Source of the DNA: Clostridiales bacterium
GTDB taxonomy: Bacteria > Bacillota > Clostridia > Monoglobales > Monoglobaceae
Assembly: GCA_016303265.1 (NCBI GenBank)
Contig: JAEDLZ010000085.1
Location: forward strand, 1 to 5,342
Length of the DNA: 5,342 bases
Reading direction: 5' to 3'
In this document: in pieces, positions 1 to 5,342 of the stretch
Layout of the letters: each line of letters starts with the position of its first letter
Position numbering within the stretch: position 1 is the stretch's first letter
Program-made: the position numbers and the translations under genes
The notes under the pieces: model-generated
The model's input: the letters and a program-made list of their open reading frames with translations, nothing else
Told to the model about the DNA's origin: nothing
The model's database searches: none

Positions 1-2
1 AG

Positions 3-410
3 CCGGGGGTTGCGGAAATTGCAAAGGAAAAGCTCATGTAAAAGTATGAGGGCATAAATATCTGCGGAACAAACGACGGGTATTTTACCGACGCGGATGT
101 ACCAATGATTATTGATAAAATAAACGAATCGGGGGCAAGACTTATTCTTGTTTGTCTGGGAGCCGGCAAGCAGGAAAAGTGGATAAATGACAACGCGGAA
201 AAGCTTACAACCGTACGGCTTGCAATGGGCGTGGGAGGCACCTTGGATGTTTTTGCGGGAAATTCAAAGAGAGCTCCTGAGATTTTCATAAAATTAAATC
301 TTGAGTGGCTTTACAGACTGGCGAAACAGCCCGGCAGAATAGGGCGGTATATGGCACTGCCGAAGTTTATGATAGCAGTTTCAAAAAGCAAGAAGGGAAT
401 GAAAAAATAA
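3..410 (+). pseudogene. WecG/TagA/CpsF-family glycosyltransferase, C-terminal part, interrupted by an in-frame TAA
   Basis: The family transfers N-acetylmannosamine(-uronate) or a related sugar from UDP to an undecaprenyl-diphosphate-linked GlcNAc at the inner membrane face, for teichoic acid linkage units or other surface glycans. The frame is open on the left edge; the first two bases would complete a Lys/Gln-type codon before PGVAEIAKEKLM. After a TAA at 39-41 the same frame continues as KYEGINICGTNDGYF, then ILVCLGAGKQEKWI, GVGGTLDVFAG and KRAPEIF...LEWLYRLAKQPGR. These are the family's C-terminal blocks in order, including the basic C-terminal tail. Homology on both sides in one frame indicates a single nonsense substitution, not an indel. 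The first ATG after the stop is at 105, with no good Shine-Dalgarno site, so a restarted fragment of about 101 residues would lack the catalytic N-terminal half. One other departure is GAGKQEKW, where GAPKQEKW is usual. A sequencing or assembly error is the main alternative. The N-terminal half is outside the window. Family is secure; substrate is unknown. Confidence 0.85.
39..41 (+). other. In-frame stop codon (TAA) inside the glycosyltransferase
   Basis: TAA occurs where the family usually has Lys, Glu or Gln, between KEKLM and KYEGIN. One base change from AAA, GAA or CAA would create it. The standard code applies here, because TAA also ends this gene (408-410) and the CPBP gene (2423-2425). 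Confidence 0.85.
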
Positions 411-946
411 TGCTTTATGTTTTACTGGCAGACGGCTTTGAAGAAATTGAAGCCATCGCCGCTTTTGATATAATAAAACGCGGCGATTTGAAGATAAAGC
501 TTGCGTCAATCGAGGGCGAATATGTTGAAGGCGCGCACGGCGTGGTTGTTAAGGCGGATATGTCCGCCGGGGATATTGATTTGGATACGATTGACGGAAT
601 TATTCTTCCCGGCGGAATGCCCGGGACGCTTAATCTTCAGAAAAGCGAAAGGGTTAATGAACTCATAAATTACTGTGCGGAGAACGGGAAGCTCCTTGCC
701 GCAATCTGCGCAGCGCCGATGATTCTCGGCGATTTGGGTTTGCTTCGGGGGAAAAAGGCGACCTGTTTCCCGGGTTACGAGGATAGCCTGGCAGGTGCCG
801 AGGTTTTTGACGACTTTGTGGTTACTGATGGCAATATTATAACAGGCAAGGGCGCAGGTGCGGCTCTTGTGTTCGGAGCGGCAATTGCAGATTATTTTAA
901 AGAAGGAACGGGCAAGAAGCTTTTAAGGCAGGTTCAGTATTTATGA
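410..946 (+). CDS. DJ-1/PfpI-family protein (YajL/DJ-1 subgroup)
   Basis: This is a 178-residue cytosolic protein, the usual length for the single-domain DJ-1 subgroup. Members have been linked to oxidative stress defence, glyoxalase III-like or deglycase activity and chaperone activity; the physiological role is debated. Key sites are visible: LLADGFEEIE near the N-terminus, with Glu14 at the position of human DJ-1 Glu18; ILPGGMPG (residues 65-72); and the nucleophile elbow AAICAAP with Cys100 matching DJ-1 Cys106. ATCFPGYE (117-124) and TDGNIITGKGAGAA (139-152) follow. The last block is usually TSRGPGTA, so this one is a variant. The start is the ATG at 410, which shares its A with the upstream TAA (TAATG) and begins exactly at the family's first beta strand; AGAAGGG at 391-397 lies 12 nt upstream. 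An earlier ATG at 305 would add 35 residues unlike the family. Translational coupling to the upstream gene is likely. Biochemical activity cannot be told from sequence alone. Confidence 0.93.
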   Translation: MLYVLLADGFEEIEAIAAFDIIKRGDLKIKLASIEGEYVEGAHGVVVKADMSAGDIDLDTIDGIILPGGMPGTLNLQKSERVNELINYCAENGKLLAAICAAPMILGDLGLLRGKKATCFPGYEDSLAGAEVFDDFVVTDGNIITGKGAGAALVFGAAIADYFKEGTGKKLLRQVQYL

Positions 947-1536
947 GTGACGAAAAAAATAAGCTCAGGGCCGAATTTAAACAGATAAGAGACGCAATTT
1001 CGCCGGAGGTTCAGGCGTTTAAGAGCGCTTCCGTCTGGAAGTATGTATTCGCCCTGGAGGAATATAAAAGGGCGGACACGCTTATGCTGTACAGCAATAT
1101 AGGGAGCGAGGTAAGAACCGATGTATTCATTCCTAAAATATTTGCTGACGGAAAACGCATAGTCCTTCCCGTTGCGGATGATAAGGAAAAGCTAATTACC
1201 CCGTATGAAATAACGGACTTATCTTGCCTTAAGGCTCAGACCTACGGCATTAAAGAGCCTGACTCGGAGCTTATCGCAAGCGGCAAAATCAAACAGGTTC
1301 CAAAGGATGAAATCGATATGGTTATTGTTCCCGGACTGGGATTTGATATGTTCGGAAACAGACTTGGCTACGGCGGCGGATTTTATGACAGATTCCTTAA
1401 GGATTATAAAGGAGTAAAGGCTGGCGTTTCCTATAGGGAATGTCTGTATTACAGGCTGCCCCAAGAGAAAAATGATATTAAGATTGATATGGTCATAACG
1501 GAAACCGGATGTGAGAGATTTGGACAGGAAATATGA
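943..1536 (+). CDS. 5-formyltetrahydrofolate cyclo-ligase
   Basis: The enzyme (MTHFS; YgfA/Fau in E. coli) uses ATP to convert 5-formyltetrahydrofolate to 5,10-methenyltetrahydrofolate, returning a storage or inhibitory folate to one-carbon metabolism in the cytosol. The product has 197 residues, normal for the family. Visible blocks are the N-terminal KNKLRAEFKQIRDAIS (residues 5-20) with the basic residues that contact ATP in the family; YSNIGSEVRT (50-59); YGIKEP (101-106); the signature PGLGFDMFGNRLGYGGGFYD (130-149); and LPQEKNDIKIDMVITETG near the end. That last block commonly reads ExHDxxxD; here Asn177 replaces His, a substitution also present in human MTHFS, so activity is expected. 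The ATG overlaps the previous stop as ATGA (943-946), with AAGGCAGG at 925-932 as ribosome binding site, so coupled translation is likely. The 3' end overlaps the CPBP gene by 26 nt. Confidence 0.95.
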   Translation: MSDEKNKLRAEFKQIRDAISPEVQAFKSASVWKYVFALEEYKRADTLMLYSNIGSEVRTDVFIPKIFADGKRIVLPVADDKEKLITPYEITDLSCLKAQTYGIKEPDSELIASGKIKQVPKDEIDMVIVPGLGFDMFGNRLGYGGGFYDRFLKDYKGVKAGVSYRECLYYRLPQEKNDIKIDMVITETGCERFGQEI

Positions 1537-2425
1537 GGATATAAAGCGGATAAAGGGCGCAAGATGGCTGCTTTTGTGGGTTATGCTTGCTCAATTTGTG
1601 TGCCGTATCGCGGTTCGCGCCGTAGTAAGCTTCATACCGGAGCCCTCTGAATTTTATATAAGATATTTCAGATATTTGCAGCTTGGTATCATAACCGCCG
1701 TAACATTTCTGGTTTCAATTACAGTCTACAGCCTGACAGCGTGGAAAAAAACAGAGCGCAACGACGCCGAAGAAATGCGTTTTAACAGGTTTGAGAAGAA
1801 GTATTTTGGGATTATTGTTGTAATGGCGGTTTCGGGACAGTTTGTTATGGCTCTTTTAAACCTTCCCGCAGCGCACCTGGCAGGCAAAAGTGCGTCGGGG
1901 CTTGTCCCGGTAACGGCAGGAGAAGTGGCGGCGGCTCTTTTGGTAACGGCTGTTCTCCCGGGAATTTTTGAAGAATTTTGGATGCGGGGAATAATACTCA
2001 GCGTTTATGAGCGGAGAAGCACCGTTGTTGCGGTTGTTTTCACAACGGTTATGTTCGCCCTGCTTCACGGAAGTCTTGCAAAGCTTCCGGGCGTGCTGCT
2101 TTTGGGATTTGTTGCGGCGTTAATAACTCTTAAGACCAATTCGGTATACGCAGCCATGCTTTATCATATTCTAAACAACGCAGCCTCGGTTCTGTTCAGC
2201 TTTGTTGCGGTGAATTATGAAATAAGCGACGCTATTATATGGGCGTTTGCCGCGATTATGGCTGTTGTCTTTATTGCCTCATTCATTGCATTTTCCGTAA
2301 TGGGTTCAAAAATCAAAATGGTGAAGTGCAAAGATGAGGGCAAAATGCTTATGAAAAATATACTCAGCATACCTGTTATTTTATGCTTTGTTATTATATT
2401 TTTGGAATTAAGATTCGTTTCGTAA
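1511..2425 (+). CDS. CPBP-family intramembrane glutamic/metallo-type protease (Abi/CAAX protease-like)
   Basis: This is a 304-residue polytopic membrane protein with about nine hydrophobic segments (roughly 18-41, 55-77, 98-118, 134-153, 171-189, 192-207, 212-235, 241-264 and 283-302). The three CPBP motifs are present in order: EEFWMRG (Glu154, Glu155, Arg159), FALLHG (His186) and HILNN (His219, Asn223). The family includes Rce1-type CAAX proteases, bacteriocin self-immunity proteins and regulators such as PrsW-like relatives; the substrate here is unknown. The last two hydrophobic segments follow the usual end of the core and are joined by a Lys-rich loop (266-282). The chosen start, GTG at 1511, is the first start codon after an in-frame stop at 1496 and keeps a charged N-terminal stretch before the first membrane segment. 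It overlaps the upstream gene by 26 nt and has only a weak Shine-Dalgarno site. TTG at 1520 is possible; the next ATG (1583) would cut into the first membrane segment. Family is secure, start moderately so. Confidence 0.88.
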   Translation: MRDLDRKYEDIKRIKGARWLLLWVMLAQFVCRIAVRAVVSFIPEPSEFYIRYFRYLQLGIITAVTFLVSITVYSLTAWKKTERNDAEEMRFNRFEKKYFGIIVVMAVSGQFVMALLNLPAAHLAGKSASGLVPVTAGEVAAALLVTAVLPGIFEEFWMRGIILSVYERRSTVVAVVFTTVMFALLHGSLAKLPGVLLLGFVAALITLKTNSVYAAMLYHILNNAASVLFSFVAVNYEISDAIIWAFAAIMAVVFIASFIAFSVMGSKIKMVKCKDEGKMLMKNILSIPVILCFVIIFLELRFVS

Positions 2426-2430
2426 AGGAA
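2424..2430 (+). promoter_or_regulatory. Ribosome binding site of mltG
   Basis: AAAGGAA starts inside the stop codon of the CPBP gene and lies 7 nt before the ATG at 2438. It supports that start and suggests that termination of the upstream gene feeds ribosomes to mltG. Confidence 0.75.
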
Positions 2431-2437
2431 TTGTACT

Positions 2438-3466
2438 ATGGCTAAAGCGAAGAACGAAAGGACAAGCATTTTTCAAAAGGGGTTGGGAGCAATCGCATTT
2501 GTGATTGTTCTGGCTTTATTCTGGCTTTTTTTCAGCGTACTTGGCGATATTTTCTGGACTGACACAAACAGCAGTGTTAAGGTGGAAATTCCGAGCGGCG
2601 CAGGAGTGAGGCAGATTGCACGGATTCTTAAGGAAAATGAGGTAATAAAATATCCTGCGGCTTTTTATGTGTATTCTCAGCTCGGCGGGGACAGGGTTTA
2701 TCATAACGGTATGTTTGAGCTTAAAAAGGGAATGTGCTACTTTGATATAGTTCAGATACTGTCGGGCAGGCGCGCGGATTTGGTGAGGGTTACAATTCCC
2801 GAGGGGTATGAGCTTCGTCAGATAGCGCAGCTCCTTGAAGATAAGGGGGTTGTGAGCCGAAACGAATTCTATGCGGAGGTTCAAAAGGGTGACTTTAGCG
2901 AATATCCCTACATTTCGGATATTAAAAGAGAGGAAAACCGCTTGGAGGGATACCTTTTCCCCGACACCTATGAGTTTGTCCGGGGCGAGGACCCGCATAA
3001 TGTCATAAAAACCATGCTGGCTGAGTTTGACAGCGTTGTCTATTCGGCTTATAAGGAGAGCAATACGGATAAAACTCTTGACGAGATAATTATTATGGCG
3101 TCGATAGTCGAGCGTGAGGCGGCGAATGATTCGGAGCGGGGCAAGGTTGCCTCTGTTTTCCAAAACAGAATCAATGCGGGAATGAAGCTTCAGTCCTGCG
3201 CAACGGTGCAGTATGTTCTGGCGGAACGTAAGGATATTTTGTCAAATGAGGATATAAAAATAGATTCGCCGTATAATACATATAAGTATGAGGGACTTCC
3301 GGCAGGGCCTATTGCCTCTCCGGGATTAAATTCCGTTATGGCGGCGATAAATCCGGAGGATACGGACTACTATTATTTTGCGGCAACGGCAGACGGAAGC
3401 CGGAATGTTTTTTCAAAAACGGGGGCCGAACACGCCGAAAAGGTTAAGGAGCTTCAGCAAAAATGA
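2438..3466 (+). CDS. mltG: Endolytic murein transglycosylase MltG (YceG-like)
   Basis: MltG is an inner-membrane lytic transglycosylase that cuts nascent peptidoglycan glycan strands and is thought to set their length or release them during synthesis. The 342-residue product has a short basic cytoplasmic tail, one membrane anchor (about 14-40), two similar LysM-like stretches starting VEIPSGAGVRQIARIL (49-64) and VTIPEGYELRQIAQLL (118-133), and then the YceG catalytic domain. Diagnostic blocks are LEGYLFPDTYEF (169-180), MASIVEREA (220-228), VFQNRINAGMKLQSCATVQY (240-259) and GLPAGPIASPGLNS (286-299). Glu225 in IVERE corresponds to the catalytic Glu218 of E. coli MltG. Length and architecture are complete. 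The gene begins 12 nt after the CPBP stop, with a well-placed ribosome binding site, and ends in an ATGA overlap with the methyltransferase gene. The neighbouring rodA gene encodes a polymerase that makes strands of the kind MltG cuts, a plausible functional pairing inferred from position. Confidence 0.96.
   Translation: MAKAKNERTSIFQKGLGAIAFVIVLALFWLFFSVLGDIFWTDTNSSVKVEIPSGAGVRQIARILKENEVIKYPAAFYVYSQLGGDRVYHNGMFELKKGMCYFDIVQILSGRRADLVRVTIPEGYELRQIAQLLEDKGVVSRNEFYAEVQKGDFSEYPYISDIKREENRLEGYLFPDTYEFVRGEDPHNVIKTMLAEFDSVVYSAYKESNTDKTLDEIIIMASIVEREAANDSERGKVASVFQNRINAGMKLQSCATVQYVLAERKDILSNEDIKIDSPYNTYKYEGLPAGPIASPGLNSVMAAINPEDTDYYYFAATADGSRNVFSKTGAEHAEKVKELQQK
3446..3451 (+). promoter_or_regulatory. 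Ribosome binding site of the TrmR-like methyltransferase gene
   Basis: AAGGAG lies within the last codons of mltG, 11 nt before the ATG at 3463. It supports the start at the ATGA overlap. Confidence 0.65.
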
Positions 3467-4134
3467 GAGACTGGATAGAGGGCGACAATATAAATTATGA
3501 TTATATTTTAAGATACATAAGGACGACGCTGCCTCAGAGCGACGGACTCTTAAAGGAAATGGAAAAATATGCCGCAGACTGCTCGGTTCCCATATCCCAG
3601 CCCGAAAGTATAAGGTTTCTTGAGGTTATAATCAAAATCGCAAATGCAAAAAAAATTCTTGAAGTAGGTAGCGCAATAGGCTATTCGGCAATAAGAATGA
3701 GCCTTGCTTCCGGAGGAACGGTCACAACCATAGAACTGTCTGACGAAATGGCGGACAAGGCGGAGGAAAATATTAAAGCGGCGGGTCTTTCGGACAGGAT
3801 AACACTTTTGCGGGGCGACGCCCGTGAGATTATGCCCAAAATTGACGGTGAGTTTGATTTGATATTTGTTGACGCCGCAAAAGGTCATTACAGAGAGTTT
3901 TTTGACCAGAGCCTGAGACTTTTGAAAAAGGGCGGGATACTGGTTTCGGACAATGTGTTGTATAAGGGTATGACTGCTACGGACGAGCTTTTGGTTCATC
4001 GCAAGATAACCCTTGTCAAAAGACTTAGGAGCTATCTCGAAATGCTGCGTGATAATGATGAATTTTCCACAAGTCTTATTCCCATAGGCGATGGGATTGC
4101 CCTGAGCTTTCGGGAGCCTGAACGGAAGGAGTGA
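3463..4134 (+). CDS. trmR: Class I O-methyltransferase, probable tRNA 5-hydroxyuridine methyltransferase TrmR
   Basis: This is a 223-residue cytosolic SAM-dependent enzyme of the metal-dependent catechol/caffeoyl-CoA O-methyltransferase fold (Methyltransf_3). SAM motif I is ILEVGSAIGYSA (residues 65-76), followed by an acidic residue in TIELSDE (Glu91) expected to bind the SAM ribose. GDAREIMP (118-125), FVDAAKGHY (135-143) and SDNVLYKG (162-169) supply the likely metal ligands Asp137, Asp163 and Asn164. In B. subtilis the gene right after the mltG homologue yrrL is yrrM/trmR, which methylates 5-hydroxyuridine at the wobble position of certain tRNAs to 5-methoxyuridine. The same adjacency and the AAKGHY/DNVLYKG blocks support that assignment. 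The start overlaps the mltG stop (ATGA). Unlike in B. subtilis, no U32-type hydroxylation genes (trhP1/trhP2) follow directly; rodA does. If the context argument fails, a generic small-molecule O-methyltransferase is the alternative. Fold is certain; tRNA substrate is inferred. Confidence 0.88.
   Translation: MRDWIEGDNINYDYILRYIRTTLPQSDGLLKEMEKYAADCSVPISQPESIRFLEVIIKIANAKKILEVGSAIGYSAIRMSLASGGTVTTIELSDEMADKAEENIKAAGLSDRITLLRGDAREIMPKIDGEFDLIFVDAAKGHYREFFDQSLRLLKKGGILVSDNVLYKGMTATDELLVHRKITLVKRLRSYLEMLRDNDEFSTSLIPIGDGIALSFREPERKE
4124..4131 (+). promoter_or_regulatory. Ribosome binding site deciding the rodA GTG start
   Basis: GGAAGGAG ends 9 nt before the GTG at 4141. A second near-identical sequence (AGAAGGAG, 4134-4141) runs into the GTG itself and is too close to serve it. 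No in-frame start codon lies 5-12 nt beyond the second copy, so the upstream copy and the GTG at 4141 are the best pair. Confidence 0.7.
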
Positions 4135-4144
4135 GAAGGAGTGA
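4125..4144 (+). repeat. Perfect 10-bp tandem duplication at the trmR-rodA junction
   Basis: GAAGGAGTGA occurs twice head to tail at 4125-4134 and 4135-4144. The first copy carries the last two sense codons and the TGA stop of trmR; the second carries the GTG start of rodA. A single-copy ancestor would have had a GTGA stop/start overlap of 4 nt, the same style as the two ATGA junctions in this cluster. The identity is directly seen; the ancestral state is inferred. Confidence 0.85.
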
Positions 4145-5265
4145 CGCTTAACAAACATACAAATGTTGACAAAGAGAATATTTGGAAAAATTTCGACTTT
4201 GTTTTGATGTTTTTGTGCATTGCGGCGGCAATATTCGGAATTGTGATGATTGCCAGCGCAACCCAGTCCCCGACGAAATATGTTCTTGTGCAAAGCTTTG
4301 CGCTTGTTCTGGGACTTGCGGCGGTGTTCTTTCTTATGATTGCGGATTATGAATATCTTGCAAAAATGAGTAAATATCTGTACGGGGTATCTATTGTTTT
4401 GTTGGTGCTTGTCCTTATTCCGGGAATCGGAACGGAAGCAAACGGCGCAAGAAGCTGGTTTCAGTTCGGAAACCTTATAGGTGTTCAGCCGGCGGAATTT
4501 GTCAAGCTGTTTTTTATTATAACCTTTGCCAAGCATATAGCAAGCACGGGAATGCTGCTGAACAGACCGAAAAACATACTTTTGCTCCTGCTGCACCTGG
4601 GGGTTATATTGATACTAATCCTTCTTCAGCCCGATTTCGGAACGGCAACGGTATTTTTCTTTATAGCGTTTGCTATGGTTTTTGTGGCGGGACTTGCATG
4701 GAAATATATTATGATGATGGCGGGGGCTATTGCGGCAATTGCTCCGCTGGGATGGTTCTTTATTTTAAAGCCCTATCAGAAAAACAGAATTTTAAACCTT
4801 TTCCATCCGGAAAATGACCCTACGGGGTCGGGGTATCAGGTGGTTCATTCAAAAACGGCGGCGGGTTCGGGAAAGCTTTTCGGAACGGGACTTTTCAACG
4901 GCGCAAGCCAATACAATAATTTTCTGCCCGAAAGGCATACGGACTTTATATTTTCGGTAATATGCGAGGAACTCGGATTTATAGGCGCGGCAGTGGTGAT
5001 TTTGTTGCTTGTGGCCATAATAGTTCGCTGCGTCCAGATTGGACTTAATGCCCGGAATGACCTGGGGAAATATATCTGCGTCGGTGTTGCGGCGATGTTT
5101 ACTTTCCATTTGGTGGAAAATGTGGGGATGTGCATAGGAATTATGCCTGTTACGGGGATTCCGCTGCCGTTTTTCAGCTACGGCGGGTCGTCGCTTCTGA
5201 CAAACCTTGTGGCGATAGGGTTGGTTATGAATGTAAAATACCGAAGTAAGGTGATAAATTTCTGA
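4141..5265 (+). CDS. rodA: RodA-type SEDS peptidoglycan glycosyltransferase
   Basis: SEDS proteins polymerise lipid II into glycan strands in the membrane together with a class B penicillin-binding protein; RodA serves lateral wall growth. The product has 374 residues and about ten hydrophobic segments, with a large external loop at roughly 210-270. Conserved blocks are GARSWFQFG (102-110), VQPAEFVKL (115-123), LQPDFGTAT (162-170), HPENDPTGSGYQ (222-233), FLPERHTDFIFSV (261-273), GMCIGIMPVTGIPLPF (329-344) and SYGGSSLLTN (346-355). Asp268 in ERHTDF matches the catalytic Asp of E. coli RodA (Asp262). ENVGM followed by MPVTGIPLPFFSYGG favours RodA over FtsW or SpoVE, but the split is by pattern only. 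The start is GTG, 6 nt after the trmR stop. Its partner PBP2 gene is not in the window. Length and motifs are complete, with no sign of damage. Confidence 0.93.
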   Translation: MTLNKHTNVDKENIWKNFDFVLMFLCIAAAIFGIVMIASATQSPTKYVLVQSFALVLGLAAVFFLMIADYEYLAKMSKYLYGVSIVLLVLVLIPGIGTEANGARSWFQFGNLIGVQPAEFVKLFFIITFAKHIASTGMLLNRPKNILLLLLHLGVILILILLQPDFGTATVFFFIAFAMVFVAGLAWKYIMMMAGAIAAIAPLGWFFILKPYQKNRILNLFHPENDPTGSGYQVVHSKTAAGSGKLFGTGLFNGASQYNNFLPERHTDFIFSVICEELGFIGAAVVILLLVAIIVRCVQIGLNARNDLGKYICVGVAAMFTFHLVENVGMCIGIMPVTGIPLPFFSYGGSSLLTNLVAIGLVMNVKYRSKVINF

Positions 5266-5275
5266 CGGATTTGAT

Positions 5276-5284
5276 AAGGAGGGG
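5276..5284 (+). promoter_or_regulatory. Strong Shine-Dalgarno sequence downstream of rodA
   Basis: AAGGAGGGG lies 10 nt after the rodA stop and 10 nt before an ATG at 5295, ideal spacing for translation initiation. The only frame it opens is the seven-codon one described separately. It is probably the remnant or start of a next cistron, or a chance purine run. Confidence 0.5.
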
Positions 5285-5294
5285 CCGGCGCAAA

Positions 5295-5318
5295 ATGCAC
5301 AGACCACGCAAAGCATAA
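5295..5318 (+). other. Possible seven-codon minicistron at the right edge
   Basis: ATG at 5295 reads MHRPRKA and then TAA at 5316-5318, followed by an A run (5317-5322). It has good initiation context but is very short, strongly basic and of no known family. It could be a leader peptide, a broken start of the next gene, or meaningless. The rest of 5266-5342 shows no other gene start, and no terminator hairpin with a T tract is evident. Confidence 0.25.
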
Positions 5319-5342
5319 AAAACGCCATAATATAGCCTGTTT

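Noticed and set aside
39..41. Stop codon reassignment (TAA read as an amino acid)
   Set aside because: TAA terminates the same gene at 408-410 and the CPBP gene at 2423-2425, and no other family-interrupting TAA occurs in the window.
305..409. An upstream ATG at 305 that would extend the DJ-1-family protein by 35 residues
   Set aside because: The extra residues overlap the conserved C-terminus of the glycosyltransferase and match nothing in the DJ-1 family. ATG 410 starts exactly at the first beta strand.
1472..1500. Asn in place of His in the late motif of 5-formyltetrahydrofolate cyclo-ligase
   Set aside because: The same Asn-Asp pairing occurs in human MTHFS, so it is a known variant and not a sign of inactivity.
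2516..3163. A 215-codon open frame on the - strand inside mltG
   Set aside because: It is fully covered by the conserved MltG coding sequence, and its translation resembles no known family.
4166..4194. TTGACA at 4166-4171 as a possible -35 box within the start of rodA
   Set aside because: There is no TATAAT-like -10 about 17 nt downstream (the bases there are AATTTC), and the site lies inside the coding sequence, so it is not supported as a promoter.
3550..4596. A 348-codon open frame on the - strand across trmR and the first part of rodA
   Set aside because: It lies opposite two genes with full family motifs. Its product is rich in Lys, His, Gln and Asn, has no recognisable domain or membrane pattern, and has no supporting context. 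It is an antisense shadow.
4849..5328. A - strand frame beginning with a signal-peptide-like stretch (MAFFMLCVVCAFCAG)
   Set aside because: After the hydrophobic start it runs antisense through the most conserved part of rodA and becomes His/Arg/Lys/Gln-rich with no domain. The hydrophobic start is best explained by chance.

Overview
The window looks like chromosomal DNA from a Clostridia-like member of the Bacillota. The reasons are moderate GC, strong AAGGAG-type ribosome binding sites, GTG starts mixed with ATG, and a lytic transglycosylase gene (mltG) directly followed by a class I O-methyltransferase of the TrmR/YrrM type, a pair known from Bacillus subtilis (yrrL-yrrM). The lineage is inferred from gene content and style; nothing in the window fixes a genus.

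All genes lie on the + strand in one tightly packed series. In order they are: the 3' part of a WecG/TagA/CpsF glycosyltransferase, broken by an in-frame TAA (3-410); a DJ-1/PfpI-family protein (410-946); 5-formyltetrahydrofolate cyclo-ligase (943-1536); a CPBP-family intramembrane protease (1511-2425); the endolytic transglycosylase MltG (2438-3466); a TrmR-like O-methyltransferase (3463-4134); and a RodA-type SEDS peptidoglycan polymerase (4141-5265). Junctions are a 1-nt TAATG overlap, a 4-nt ATGA overlap, a 26-nt overlap, a 12-nt gap, a 4-nt ATGA overlap and a 6-nt gap. No promoter or terminator is visible between genes, so the window is probably the inside of one long transcript whose ends lie outside it.

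Functionally the cluster mixes envelope building with housekeeping. RodA polymerises glycan strands and MltG cleaves nascent strands. The first gene would make a secreted or wall-linked glycopolymer precursor, and the CPBP protein is a membrane protease of unknown substrate. The other three are soluble metabolic, repair or tRNA-modification enzymes that appear to be passengers of the operon.

The last 77 bases (5266-5342) hold no clear gene. They contain a strong Shine-Dalgarno sequence followed by an ATG that opens only seven codons.

I see no mobile element, CRISPR array, RNA gene or evidently new system. The points most worth checking are the nonsense codon in the glycosyltransferase and a perfect 10-bp tandem duplication that forms the trmR-rodA junction.
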